Assembly: GCA_020543525.1 (NCBI GenBank)
Contig: JAHYIO010000023.1
Coordinates: forward strand, 2,046,001-2,110,000
Direction: 5' to 3'
Length of the DNA: 64,000 bases
DNA from: Coriolopsis trogii
Lineage: Eukaryota; Basidiomycota; Agaricomycetes; Polyporales; Polyporaceae
Part shown: piece after piece, positions 10,588 through 21,212 of the stretch
How positions within the stretch are numbered: the stretch's first letter is position 1
Layout of the letters: every line of letters begins with the position of its first letter
Made by a program: the position numbers and the translations under genes
Notes under the pieces: generated by a model
Told to the model about the DNA's origin: nothing
The model's database searches: none
What the model saw: only the letters and a program-made list of their open reading frames with translations

Positions 10588-11630
10588 ATGATTTTGTCAG
10601 GTATGCAAAAGTCTAAGCCAACATACTTAACTAACTGCCCTTGAGCTTTGTTAATGGACATAGCGAAGGCTAAATGGATAGGAAACTGTCAGTATGAAAG
10701 TAAGTAAACTTGGCATTACTGTTTGTAGGGTTAAGAGCAATATGTGGAATCAGAACAATGTCACTATCATACTGTCCACCAATAATCTGCACCTCAAGCA
10801 CATGCTGAGACATATATAGAATAACCATTTTGGTGCCATTGCACAGACTATAAGATGGTGCAAGGTTCCAAAGGAGGATGACTGGTGCTCCAACCTCGAG
10901 CCAAAGCTCACCCAGAGATATCTCTAATGCATGGAGTGTGATCTGAGGTACTTAGCAGAGTAAACATGGGTCTGTCTAAAGTCTTTGTCAGCACCTGCCT
11001 TTAGGATGATGCTGTCAGTGCTGAAATAGGTCTGTTCATCCCCTAGCATGCAATTGAGACCTTGCTAATTAATGTTGTCAATGTTCTTATTTCATGCTGA
11101 AAGGATACTCCTATTGAGGAAGTATTCCAGTGGAGGCAGAGCACTGGATTCTGAGTCTTTGATGCCGTTGTATACTGCATGGATAAGGTCATTGACAGAG
11201 TGGCAGATCATGTGTGGAGGTAGAGCAACCTTAGTATGCTTACTATCAACTGCCACATGACCATGACCAATGTTGAGAAGCCATTGAGTAAATTGAGCAC
11301 TATTTGCCAAGTGTTGCAGACACATATTCTAATAGAGGTGTAGAACATCAATGTGCCACCACAGGTGTGAGCATCAGAGTAAAGCAGATACTATATCCTC
11401 CCATGAGCCTTGGACAACTACAGGAAGAATTTGTTGAAAGTCTCCACCAAAAACAACAGAGACACTACCAAAAGGTTGATCAGGGCTATCTCTGAGGTCT
11501 TGGAAGAGACAGTTAACCGCCTCTGGGGCCCAGCGATGTTGATTTGCCACCTCATCCCAGATGATAAGATTAGCCTAATGAAGCACATCTGCAAAACTCT
11601 CCCCTGCCAATAAGTACTGATCATGTCAAT
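10588..11630 (-). pseudogene. Helitron Pif1-type helicase, C-terminal remnant
   Basis: The minus strand encodes helicase motifs in the right order across frame slips. Near 11590-11440 it reads ANLIIWDEVANQHRWAPEAV (Walker B) and VVFGGDFQQILPVV. Near 11230-11070 it reads CHSVNDLIHAVYNGI and PPLEYFLNRSILSA, and then a stretch like GDEQTYFSTDSI. Near 10680-10600 it reads [20 protein letters not shown] (motif VI). This is the Pif1-like helicase of Helitron rolling-circle transposons. The Walker A end and the Rep nuclease are absent, and stops occur between the motifs, so this is a truncated dead copy. The mariner element at 11948 lies just upstream of the break. Usual Helitron ends (5' TC, 3' hairpin plus CTRR) were not found. 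Confidence 0.8.
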
Positions 11631-11947
11631 TTTGAAGCTAATAAGTAGTTACTATATAGATTAGCAGAATAGGACTTATCTATCTTATCAACAAGGGGTA
11701 CAAAATTAACCACCGCTGATTGGCACTATTCAGAACTAATCAGGGGCAGATCAACAAGAATAAGAGCCCATTAAATCAGAATATCAATATAACCAATGCT
11801 ATTCATGCTACTGAAGAACACAAGAGGCCAATTTATGCTGTACTACCAATAATCAATCCTCCTTCCCATTTGTGCCAGGCACTACAATGTCAACTAGCAC
11901 CACAACGGGGATATATGAGCAAGCAATTCTCCTGCAGCTAGATACTA

Positions 11948-13586
11948 CAGTGGCGCTCGAAAGTCCTGCACGTGGCTTTCAAGCGCTGACTCACACAACA
12001 AATGCGTCTCATTCTCGCAAACGAGGATCACGTTTCCTTTGAAAACCTGTACATAGGTAGCAATTAGTGTACTACACGTGTATACAAACTATGAACATTT
12101 TACAAAGAATCTAGAATGTGTTAGAGAAGTAACAATGCAAAAGTCCAATGTTTGGTCTTGTTTATTGGCGCCAACCATGACGCACCAGAAGGGTGGCCTC
12201 CCCTCCCCAAGTCCATTTTCTCTCTGAAAACACTACGCACACCCACCAAACTTCACAGACATACTTGACAACCTCATATCATCATGACTCTGCTCACCCC
12301 CACCAAAAAAGCTCGAGTCTATCAGCTCTGGAACCTCGGGTTCAAGGCACGCGACATTGCCAAAAAGGTTGGCTGCCACAAGTCCACCGTCCACTGTAAC
12401 TACGCCAAACTGCGCACAAAGCCTGATTTCTATCAGGAGCCCTCACGGATAGGATCTTGGCTTCTAAGCCCATGAGACTTGTGGCATGCCGAGCGGTTGA
12501 TCAAGACCGGTGAAGCACGCGATGGTGCTGACATCTGGAGGCTTCTATTTCCCCACGTCGGTGCCTCTACCATCTGCCGGGCCCTTGTGGAGATAGGCCT
12601 CAACGGGCACATCCGTCGTTGGAAGCTGCTGCTTACTCATGCACACGTCTTAGGGTGGAAGCAGTGGGCCAACGATCATGCAGATTGGCAGGTCAAGGAC
12701 TGGGACCACGTATATTTCTCAGATGAGTCCAAGTATGTCTTATTTGGCTCAGATAGGAAACAATACTGCCCAAGAAGGCCCGGAGAAGAATTTGAGGAAC
12801 GGAATGTGAAGAAGACGGTGAAGCATGGAGGTGAGAAGGTCAATATTGGTGTGGGGGTGCCTGACTAGCCGTGGGCCCGGCCATCTCTGTCACATTGAAG
12901 GGAATCTCATGGCCGTCAAGTACTGTCATATTCATGCCAAGGGCCTCCTTGGGACGCTGTCCGACTACTCGATGGATCGTTTCAAGATCATCTTCCAGCA
13001 GGATCACGATCCCAAGCACACCTCCCGTCTTGCATCCCAGTGGTTCCGCGACAACAACATCACTGTTCTCCCCTGGGCACCCTCTTCCCCAGACATGAAC
13101 ATCATTGAGCATGTCTGGAAATATCTCGATCGCAAGGTCCAGGCCTGGAACCCTCTCCTGACCAATACCGAGCAGCTATGGGAGGCTTTGAAGGAGGAAT
13201 GGGAGGCGATTGACATGGACTTTGTACGCAATTTGTATGATTCACTTCCGCATCGTGTAGCAGCCCTCAAGAAAGCCAAGGGGTCCTACACCAAGTACTA
13301 AAAGTTTCATTGCTATACAGTTTCTTGTTTCTTGTATTTTTTGCATGGAATGTACAATATCCACACATATCTGGCAGGCCAAATAGTACCAAACATCGGA
13401 CTTTTGCATTGTTACTTCTCTAACACATTTGTAAAACGTTCATAGTTTGTATACACGTGTAGTACACTAATTGCTACCTATTTACAGGTTTTCAAAAGAA
13501 ACGCGATCCTCATTCGCGAGAATGAGATGCGTTTGTTGTGTGAGTCGGCGCTTGAAAGCCACATGCAGGACTTTCGAGCACCACTG
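11948..13586 (+). mobile_element. Tc1/mariner element with ~230-bp TIRs
   Basis: The element begins CAGTGGCGCTCGAAAGTCCT and ends with the near-complement, ending AGCACCACTG. A TA duplication flanks it (11946-11947, 13587-13588). The terminal inverted repeats run about 230 bp each and include the shared blocks ACACGTGTATACAAACTATG and AGAAGTAACAATGCAAAAGT. Length is 1639 bp. It carries one transposase gene on the plus strand (12284-13301). TIR identity is high compared with the transposon at 6200-7751, so this is a younger insertion. Confidence 0.92.
12284..13301 (+). pseudogene. Tc1-type DD34E transposase, two lesions
   Basis: The gene starts MTLLTPTKKARVYQLW with an N-terminal helix-turn-helix (KARDIAKKVGCHKSTVH), as in Tc1-like cut-and-paste transposases. 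The catalytic residues are visible: D in YFSDESKY (about 12720), D in IFQQDHDPKHTS (about 12995) and E in SPDMNIIEHVW (about 13105), with 34 residues between the last two, the DD34E spacing. Two lesions break it. A TGA at about 12475, where CGA would give Arg, stops the frame. A single extra base near 12850 shifts the frame before WGCLTSRGPGH. Otherwise it is complete at about 340 codons, the family's usual size. It is therefore recently inactivated. Confidence 0.9.
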
Positions 13587-13599
13587 TATATGTGTGTGC

Positions 13600-14545
13600 T
13601 AATCAGCAGAACCATCAGTGAAGAGTGAGGATGGAAGCACATTGTCCCCACATCACACAAGATTGTTGATTTCATCTGTGAGCTGCAGTCAATCAGAGAC
13701 CCACGCTTGAACGTGTTCCACTCGATGAAGCAGCTCAACAGCTTTCCATTGTTCATCATGTTCTGCACCTCATTCATGTCAGTCGCACATACCAAGTTGA
13801 TATGAGAGGAGGGCTAGAGGGTGAGACTGACCTCAATTAAGACATGGCCACCAGTGCTGTTGGCTGAACCCAGTTTAGCATGCTTGCTGTCACATTCAAA
13901 AGGCACAACAGTGGTGGCGCGGAGTGTTTGGACCTTGGCGGAGACGTCAATGGTGTGGACGTGGGTAAGAGGAGAAGGTTCCTTGCAATGTTCTTCCAGA
14001 TGAGTGGAATGAGTTCCACTATGTCGGTTACTGTGTAGTGGTGAGTAAAAGAGGATAGAATTATAATAAGGAGTTCTGTGCCTGCACTGTTGGGTGCAGA
14101 TGCATGGGAGTGTCATGAGTAACTACGTCACAGGGATGAGAGAGGTATTACTCACCCTTCCTGCTGGTGCACTTGCTCAGCCTCCATATGATATTCACTG
14201 TTCCCATTGGTATTCCTGTTCACATTCTTGTCAATCTATATGAAGCATGCATAAGCATCATTTCAAGGTGTGCTCCTTGCTGCAGAATGATAGCCCTTGT
14301 GCCCTCTGACAGAATATCCATCTGCTCCATACTCTAGCTCCTGGGCGACACTCATTCCATGTCTATGGTTTGAGTGCAGATACTCTGGTAGGCTCACATT
14401 GTCCTCACATCCATTGGCTGTGTCATCTTCCTCTTCCTTCTCCACACTTGTGCCCTTGTCCTTTGTCTTCTCAATGGTAGTGACAGTTTTGAGGGCATGG
14501 TTGTATTCCAGACTGCTTAATGCTCCAAATAGCCTGGGCTGAGCA
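13600..14545 (-). pseudogene. Unrecognised minus-strand gene remnant
   Basis: Exon-like pieces run leftwards. About 14540-14263 encodes an acidic stretch (EKEEEDDTANGCEDNV) and then YLHSNHRHGMSVAQELEYGA. About 14010-13837 encodes HVHTIDVSAKVQTLRATTVV and ANSTGGHVLIE before a GTCAGT donor. About 13760-13600 encodes NGKLLSCFIEWNTFKRGSLI. The mariner element has landed directly beside it, so its end is probably displaced or lost. No family is recognised. It could belong to a host gene or to another transposon. Confidence 0.3.
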
Positions 14546-14719
14546 CTGTTGCAAACAAGTTAAGTTGCAGACAGAACAAAAATTATGTACGTTAAAAGAG
14601 AAATTGAGAAGGAGATGGGATTAGAGTAAGTGAGCAGGCTGCAGGTCTTGACATGGCAAAAGTCCAGTGAGCACCTGCATGCTGCAACGCATCACATGGA
14701 TGGGCGCTTTAATCCTCAT

Positions 14720-14895
14720 TGGCAGTGTTCTTCTTGTCTCTTATCTCTCATGTGTTTACTCATCTCGCTCTCTGGCTCAGTCCCTCTTTCTCTCCCTCTT
14801 TCTCTTCCTCTCTTCTTCATCTCTCTCTTGCAACTCATCTCTCTTTCTCTCCCTCTCTCCCTCTCACTTGTCTTCCTCTCAAATCTTTCACCAGG
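14720..14895. repeat. CT-rich low-complexity tract
   Basis: The plus strand is almost pure C and T (CTCTCTTTCTCTCCCTC and similar) for about 150 bp. It gives spurious Leu/Ser-rich open frames. It lies between two gene remnants, and no gene is called over it. Confidence 0.7.
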
Positions 14896-15199
14896 GCCAT
14901 TAAGACCACAACCACAACCACCCTGCAACTGCAACAGAGCCTGGATGAGCAAGGGCGCAAGTGCCAAGGATGAGGTTAGGATCAAGGTGGGTGCAACAAC
15001 AAAGGCTAGGGTGAGAGTTGAGTTCATGATCTGCAATGGGCAGCTGGGTAGGCCAGACTGAGGATTAGGATGAGTCAGGATGAGGACAAACATCCTCACA
15101 CAGACTCTTCTGACCACAACCACTGTAACAATTGCACCCACGACCGTGCCCACCTCCAAGTCCTCCATGATCAAGTCCTCCATTGCCCACATCCATACC

Positions 15200-15835
15200 T
15201 CCCACAGGCACTGCCTCCTTGCAGCCCATGAGCTCCACCTCCTCCCATAAACTCAACGAATAGCATGACTGCTCCGGCCTCCCCCATATCGACGACCCCA
15301 TCTGCGGTGAGAACTTTCAGATAATCCTCTCAGGCAAGGTCAAGGTCCTCAATGCTGGCCCCATCAAAGAAGAGGGTGCCAATGGCAACTATGATAGCAA
15401 TATGTACAGCCTGGATGACTTTCCCATCACCAACCGCATGGGGCACTGCCCAGATGTTTGGTGTGCAGCATAACCATGCTGATGCTTATGACTAATACTG
15501 CAACTCTTCCTATAACCTGTACCATAGAAGCAAGCATGACAGCTCAGACAAGGATGTGAAAGAGGACATAGACAAGGATGTGGACAAGAACAAGGTCCTG
15601 GGCCATGGCAATAGCAAGAGCCAGGGCACAAGCAAGAGCAAGAGCAAGAGCAAGGGTGAGGCCAGTGAGGGCAAAGGCCATGAGGACAGCAAGCACACTC
15701 AGCACAACAAAGATGGTGAGAACAGCTAGGGCGAGGACAGTGACCTCACCCTCCTGTCCTTGTCCTTGCTGTTGTCTCCATATTCATTGTTGTTCCCTCT
15801 CTTACATATCGGACATGTACTGTACCAAAACAGAA
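15200..15835 (+). pseudogene. Possible surface-protein remnant
   Basis: The plus strand reads CSGLPHIDDPICGENFQIIL and then KVKVLNAGPIKEEGANGNYD. After a frame slip near 15470 it continues CNSSYNLYHRSKHDSSDKDV, a Lys/Ser-rich linker (SKSQGTSKSKSKSKGEAS) and a hydrophobic tail (LTLLSLSLLLSPYSLLF) near the end. A Ser-rich linker followed by a C-terminal hydrophobic segment suggests a wall or membrane-anchored secreted protein; this is inference. Three stops (near 15261, 15496 and 15729) break it. The last two are TAA and TAG where CAA and CAG would keep the frame. The N-terminus is not defined. Confidence 0.35.
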
Positions 15836-15839
15836 TATA

Positions 15840-16140
15840 TTTGATGAGCAGCCATATGATATATATATATTGTCTGCATGCTCATGCATTTGCCAGCACA
15901 CCAGCGCCAAGGTGCTTTGGGGTAGTCCAGAAGTATCCTAAATGAGAAATACACATAGAGCTCACAGATGAGTCAAGAGCACTATTTACAGACAAGCATT
16001 GCATCTTCAGCTAATGTGTAGCTAATAAGTCTTAAATAGTAATAAAGTGCACGGGATTAGCTGAATAACCGCATATATTGCAGATTTGCACTCATACAGT
16101 GCATTCCTGGATTACGAAGTAAGCCGAGGTTTAGGGGGGA
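15840..16140. other. Spacer, nothing recognised
   Basis: About 300 bp of mixed sequence between the surface-protein remnant and the tandem repeats. No gene or element end is seen. Confidence 0.5.
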
Positions 16141-16146
16141 GAAATC

Positions 16147-16390
16147 ATGCTGCAAAGTGACGGTAACATCACACTCGCGTGCGGGTCACATCAGTCATAT
16201 CACGGCGTTACACAGAGAAAAAGGAGCAGAAATGTCACACTGCAAAGTGACGGTAACATCACGCTTCACGTGTACATCACACACGTCATATCACGGTGTT
16301 ACACTCAGAAGGGGGCAAAAGTCACTCTGCAAAGTAATGGTAACATCACACTTTCTTGCATGTCATGGGTGACCGCTATCACTCCGTGAC
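16147..16390. repeat. Tandem array, about three ~88-bp units
   Basis: Three diverged units each carry CTGCAAAGTGACGGTAACAT (or CTGCAAAGTAATGGTAACAT) followed by a variable part and then CATATCACGGCGTTACAC or a relative. They begin near 16149, 16240 and 16326. The units contain short palindromic GTGACGGTAACATCAC-like motifs. No coding role. The array may be part of a larger decayed element. Confidence 0.75.
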
Positions 16391-16675
16391 TATCTGAGAG
16401 CCCCTGACTGTCACTCTTCGGACTTCACGCTGCCATTTGCCCCTGTGCGTTGAAGGAGGGCACAAGCCTGACTGATGTGCACCTCTCAATCTGGCAATTC
16501 ATTCAGTACAATATCTACGTAATCCAGGTGTGCCCAGTGGCCCTACTATATCAGCTAGGGAGGGTTTTGCAGATGATATTGCAGATTGATTGTCCATAAA
16601 TGTTCTTGTGCCAGTGATTATGTTAGTATATTATAAACACTGAGATACAATTATACATACTTTGTGACAGATGGC
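16391..16675. other. Spacer left of the Harbinger element
   Basis: About 285 bp without recognisable coding sequence. It ends at the ATT target site of the PIF/Harbinger insertion. Confidence 0.5.
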
Positions 16676-16899
16676 ATTAGGGCCGTTCAGAATTGCTGCT
16701 GCCAAACCCGCTGCCGATTCCGCTGCACTGCCAAATGTCACTTAACACCAGTGCCCACTTACATAATGTCACTGTTTCGAGCGCCCTTTGCTTGCCCGTT
16801 GTACATATTGCTTTGCTGGCAAATGAATTTGCTTTCCTTCCTCCTCCCTTGCCCATATACCGTCCCAGACCCTCCGGGAAGAGCTCATTGAGGCTTACC

Positions 16900-18179
16900 T
16901 AAGCCTCTCCAGCTATTCAGCTATCCCTGCTTCCCCCTGAATCTGCCACAGAACTCCTATCACATGTTGAGAATGACTGTGCTGCCATCCACACTATCCT
17001 GACCACTCACTATCTCAACCCCCGCCCACCTGTTGCCAAGGATGGAGGTATCAACCTAGCATGGGAGTATGCTCAACAGCCTGAGCATCATCATCGCTTT
17101 GTCAACATGCTACGTGTTTCACCACATGTCTTCAACACCCTTGTCGGTCTTGTTGAAGATCACTCTGTCTTTCAAAATGAGTCTCAGCATCCGCAAGCTC
17201 CTGTGCGTGTACAGCTTGCTGTGACACTTTACTGCATGGGACGCTATGGAAATGGTGCATCTGTATAAGATGTTGCTCACTGGGCTAGATGCTCGGAGGG
17301 GTTTGTTGAGGCTTATACAGACCGCTGTCAGGAGGCGATTATGTCGCTTCATGATATGTTTGTGTGCCCACTGACAGATGCAGAGAAGGAGATGGAGAAA
17401 CGGTGGATTGAGGAGCATCTGGGATTTACAGGGACATCATGGCGGGAAGGCTGGGTGATGTATGATGGTACAATCATCATCTTCTATGCCCGGCCTGGAC
17501 TTGATGGTGATGCATACTATACGCAGAAGTGTAACTATGGACTCAATGCTCAGGTACATTCTCTCTCTCTGTCTTGGCAATATCTAGTACTCACAGTAAT
17601 TCACAGATTGGAAATGTCCCATCTAACCTCCGGATTGTGGACTACTCTGTTGGGAACACTGGCTCAGCACACGACTCTACCGCATTCGAGCACACAGCTG
17701 CAGCACAGCATCCAAACTGGTTCTTCAAAGGCAAAGAGTTTGCATGGGCTGACTCTGCCTATACCGTTAACTCTCGGACAATTCCTGTTCATAAACAACC
17801 AGCCTCTCTCAGCCCTCAAAATGCTCTCTTCAACAAGTATGTCTCTCGACTTCGTGTTCGCTCTGAGTATTGTATGGGTGCTCTGAAGGGTCGGTGGCAA
17901 TCCTTACGAGGCCTGTGTATACAAGTCAACAACAATGCCAGCCATACCAGGGCATGCCGCTGGGTCTCCTGCTGCATCATCATACACAATGCTATCCTCG
18001 ACATCGAAGGTTGGGTTGCTGGTGTTCACTTCATCTCAATTCATGGCAGGCCTGAAGAAGAGGAGAATCGAGGACAAGCTGATGAACCTTTGGATGAAGA
18101 AGAGGAGGTCAATCCCAATGCTCGTCATCAGGAACTTGTGGATGAGATTAATCTGGCCAAGGAGATGGGTTTTATTTAG
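16900..18179 (+). pseudogene. Harbinger DDE transposase, one clear stop
   Basis: DDE_Tnp_4-type transposase in two exons: up to 17553 and 17607-18179, with a 53-bp GTACAT..ACAG intron. Domain order: an N-terminal helical region (VSPHVFNTLVGLVEDHSVFQ; LYCMGRYGNGASV; HWARCSEGFVEAYTDRC), then the first catalytic D in MYDGTIIIFYARPGLDGD, the second in YSVGNTGSAHDSTAFE, and the E in RVRSEYCMGALKGRWQSLRG. An acidic C-tail ends LAKEMGFI. One in-frame TAA at about 17266 replaces a CAA. The start is unclear, because frames change around 16900-16930. Catalytic residues and the splice site are otherwise preserved, so the copy is young. Confidence 0.88.
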
Positions 18180-18297
18180 TAGTTTGGTTGTAAGTAATAT
18201 ACAAGATGATCAAGTGGCTAGAGCTCAATTATGACTTTAGATATTACTTTACATGGTGTACTATAAGACAAGCCAAGAATATCAAGAATATAACAGT

Positions 18298-19687
18298 CTA
18301 GTAGTCATATTGATCCTCATCCCAATCTTGAGAAGATCCAGTACCAGAAGGAGGCTTGTTCTGTGAAGACTCCTGGTTATTTACAACAGATTGAGAAGCA
18401 TTGCCCTTCTGAAGATTCTCAATTTCCTGTGTATGTTGAGCAGTAGATAGCTCAGTCTTTGCAACCTGGTCAGCCTTCTGCTGAAGATACTCCTCTTTGG
18501 TAATCAGTTCAGCCTTAAACTCCTCCATGAGCTGTGCCATTGTGGTCTGATGATAATGGCGCAAAGACTCAACCTCCTCCCGCAAGTCCTTGATTGACAA
18601 GCGGCGGTTAGAGTCCTCAGCTACTTTGGCTGACCTTCTAAAGAATAATCAGCTTTTAGACTAGCTACACAAAGGGAAGAGGATACATACTGGCCAATAT
18701 CTCTCAGAACTTCACCAATACCACTGCTGCGTGACACAGGCTTCATTCTAGAGCGAATTGCCTCCAGCTTCTCTGATGAGAGATGTGCAGAAGTGTGCTG
18801 AGCCCTAGCCTTGGACACAGGGGTAGTAGTAGGCTCTGAAGTCTGAGAGGAAGACTGTGAAGGAAGGGGAGCCTGTGATCCATCAGGAGGCTGATAGTGA
18901 ACAGTCTTGTGTCCCTGAGGTCCTGTGCCAGTTGTGACTGCAGGGGGATGCACATTAGGCCAGGTAGACAGCAAGGCATGCAGCCTAGGAAAGGGAGGAA
19001 ACTCGGCCTCAAGCTGAACTGTACAGAAAATTAATACTTAGAATTTTGTGAATAAATTGACTATCACACACTCCAGATATTCTTGTAAGCCTCTAGGGTA
19101 TCATCCTCTGGACCCTCAGGACCAACATAGCATCTGAGGTACTCATGCTTGTCATCAGAGCCTGTGTTGACCTTGACCACAAACAATGAGCTATCGACAT
19201 TGGCATCTTCCTCAGGTTGCACACCACCACCAGTGCAGGTGATGCGTTTGACTTTCTGGCCATACATCTACTTGATACTGAACAGAGTGGTCTTAGCAAT
19301 CAAAGCAGGCAGATATGTATATATTTTACCTATCAATCTTGTTCTTCATCTTGGTACCAAGGGTCACAAGATCTTTGCTGCCAGTGGCAACATCAGTGAA
19401 CAAGGCTTGAGCAATACGTTGATGGGCTGTGGTCTTAGTATTCCCATTGCTCTTCTATACTATCAGTCAATAACAGGACTAGCAATAGAGATTAGAGAAC
19501 TTACCTCGCTCTTACGCTTCCCAAAGATAACTGTGCGGTTTTCTGTTTTCTCCAGCTGTGTGATCAGCTCCCAAAGGAGAACACTTGGCTGCTTTGTGGA
19601 TCTCCAGTCGATGTAATTCTCCCGGGGTCGCTTAGCAGGAGCATCTCTGGCAGGGATGGAGTCAGACCGGGCTCTCTTTGAGCTCAT
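18298..19687 (-). CDS. Harbinger second gene, SANT-like partner
   Basis: Minus-strand gene starting at 19687 with a basic, nuclear-signal-like head (MSSKRARSD, PAKRPRENY). Exons by splice sites and frame: 19505-19687, 19330-19451, 19072-19267, 18691-19020 and 18298-18637. Exon 1 has WRSTKQPSVLLWELITQLE, like a Myb/SANT-type DNA-binding start. Exon 4 is Pro/Ser/Thr-rich. Exon 5 is a long coiled coil (LREEVESLRHYHQTTMAQLM) with an acidic end (SQDWDEDQYDY). In PIF/Harbinger elements this protein helps the transposase reach the nucleus and bind the ends. The exon 2 to 3 junction does not keep frame as I read it, so there may be a small lesion or another splice site. Confidence 0.75.
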
Positions 19688-19890
19688 AGTGGGGGAAGGA
19701 GAGGGAGAATGAGCAAGCACAAACCAAAATTTGCTATTTTCGATAATTAGGCGCCCATGGGTGCTGCTCCGGACTGCTGTACGGTCACTTATCATCACAC
19801 GGGTTACTCCGGGTCACTCAGGGTCACGCAGCTGGCAGCGCAGCGGAATCGGCAGCGGGTTTGGCAGCGGCAATTCTAAACAGCCCTATT

Positions 19891-20394
19891 GTAGACAAAT
19901 GTCTTGCCCGTACTACCTGATCTGTTTAGGAAGAGGAATCATACTGACATATGTTTTCATAGAATTTTTTAGCACAAAAATCCTGTCCTACAAACAGGTT
20001 GTAGATAGGGTGTGGAGGTACAGGGAGGAGCAGTGTTAGTAAGCTGGGTTGTATCCCCCAGGTTAACCTAACCTAAGAGATATATCCGGAATATATCCTC
20101 CCCCCCACCATTCACGCTCCCTCCACTCCCTCACTATGCTCCCTCTCCTTCCTTACTATGCTCCCTCCCCTCCCTCACTATGCTTGGGTGCCCCTCGAGC
20201 CGGTTGTACTCAGGTAGGCATGCTAAAGCCTCATTTGTGCAATATTCCAGACCAGCTTGCCTTTGGGAAACAGGGAAGGCCTCAGGCACCTAACTCTAAC
20301 CTAACCCTAATGGCAGCACCACACAGGCCTAAATCCGGGTTTTCCATGTCTAAAGTTCCTCGATTAGGCAAGTTTACATGGGATCTGCTCTAGG
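19891..20394. other. Spacer with telomere-like bases
   Basis: No gene is seen. The stretch has a repeated CTCCCTCACTATGCT block near 20130-20185 and a short CCCTAA-like run at 20290-20310. Confidence 0.5.
20290..20310. repeat. Short interstitial telomere-like run
   Basis: About three imperfect units (CTAACTCTAACCTAACCCTAA, read in two halves) resemble the CCCTAA telomere repeat of many fungi; GGTTAACCTAACCTAA lies at about 20062-20077. Two to three imperfect units can occur by chance. Confidence 0.3.
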
Positions 20395-20686
20395 ATGGGT
20401 CAACCTAGCAGATGTATCCAGGCTACTAACAACCTACTTAATGACTCCACTACTCAGGTTGAGCTGTTCCTTTGGGACCTCAATACTACCATTTACCTGC
20501 AATGTGACGTGTTTTGCCTAGACTGTGAGTGCTCTATGTATCTTATCTCTTATTTGGGCAATAGTGCTCCAATATTGTGGTATGTCTTTATCCAACAGAC
20601 AAATGACGTGTTGCTAGATGACTACCCCAAGTTTGTCCAAGAGTTCAGGTGTTGCTTCCAGGACTCTGACCTGGCTACAATATATC
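20395..20686 (+). pseudogene. Gypsy gag fragment, cut by Gypsy-2
   Basis: The plus strand reads MGQPSRCIQATNNLLN and, further on, APILWYVFIQQTNDVLL and YPKFVQEFRCCFQDSDLA. The pattern of a Trp, then F..EF...F.D.D, is typical of Ty3/Gypsy capsid proteins. The frame is lost where the LTR of Gypsy-2 begins at 20687. A continuation to the right of 34546 is not evident, so the rest of this older element has gone. Confidence 0.5.
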
Positions 20687-20868
20687 TGTTACAACCTTCC
20701 CTTGTTCCAGACCGATATTGTCTTGTTCTTTACCACTTTGTCACGTTCCCTGCCCCTTGTTGTCATCTCGCTTACTCTTCATCATTCTGCACGCATCATC
20801 CATCTCTTTGTCATTGCCTTTATATATGCTTTATCATTCTTGCTATCTATATCTCCTCACCCAGTCAG
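20687..20868 (+). repeat. Gypsy-2 5' LTR, first part
   Basis: Starts TGTTACAACCTTCCC and matches the first ~180 bases of the solo LTR at 36075. It is interrupted after CCCAGTCAG by Gypsy-1. Its continuation resumes at 25949. Confidence 0.85.
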
Positions 20869-21212
20869 TGTTATGACCATAGGTCTCCCGGACTCTATCA
20901 TTTCCTTTTCCAATTGCTAGTACCCATAGTTGCCTTATTCGGACTTCCTTTTATTCTCTACTCCCGCACTGAGCGCTATTGTTCTCCATAGTATATAAGA
21001 CCATGCGCGCTACCTGGGGACACCAGTTTTGACCTCTTGTCCCCAGGTGAGCCCCTCTGTATTTCGCTCCGTAGATACTTTGCTCAATATACTTGTCCCC
21101 AGCCTGTTCATTGAGCCCTTGCTCCGCCTTTCTGCTCAAGGTCTCGTCTCTCTCGCGTGCCCCTGCTCGTCTCGCCCGACTTCCGCGCCTATCTCGATGA
21201 TCAGTCGTAACA
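20869..21212 (+). repeat. Gypsy-1 5' LTR
   Basis: 344 bp, TGTTATGACC to CAGTCGTAACA. It contains a TATA-like AGTATATAAGACC near 20990-21002. It differs from the 3' LTR at about 22 positions by hand count, of which 21 are transitions. Confidence 0.95.

Larger units (their letters stand above)
16679..19887. mobile_element. PIF/Harbinger element, two genes
   Basis: A 3209-bp element with ~54-bp terminal inverted repeats. The left end contains CTGCCAAACCCGCTGCCGAT and the right end contains its exact complement. Outer ends read AGGGCCGTTCAG and, from the right, AGGGCTGTTTAG. A 3-bp duplication ATT flanks it (16676-16678 and 19888-19890). It holds a DDE transposase on the plus strand and a second gene on the minus strand, convergent, with 118 bp between their stops. 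This two-gene layout (transposase plus Myb/SANT-like partner) is the hallmark of the superfamily. Confidence 0.92.

Noticed and set aside
14630..15061. Leu/Ser-rich plus-strand frame that looks like a membrane protein
   Set aside because: It comes from a CT-rich low-complexity tract; hydrophobic Leu/Ser runs are a by-product of CTC/TCT repeats.
16147..16390. CRISPR-like array
   Set aside because: Units are adjacent diverged tandem repeats rather than short exact repeats with unique spacers, and the DNA is fungal.
20290..20310. Telomere relic or chromosome fusion point
   Set aside because: Only two to three imperfect CCCTAA-like units; too short to argue for a former telomere. Kept only as a weak repeat feature.
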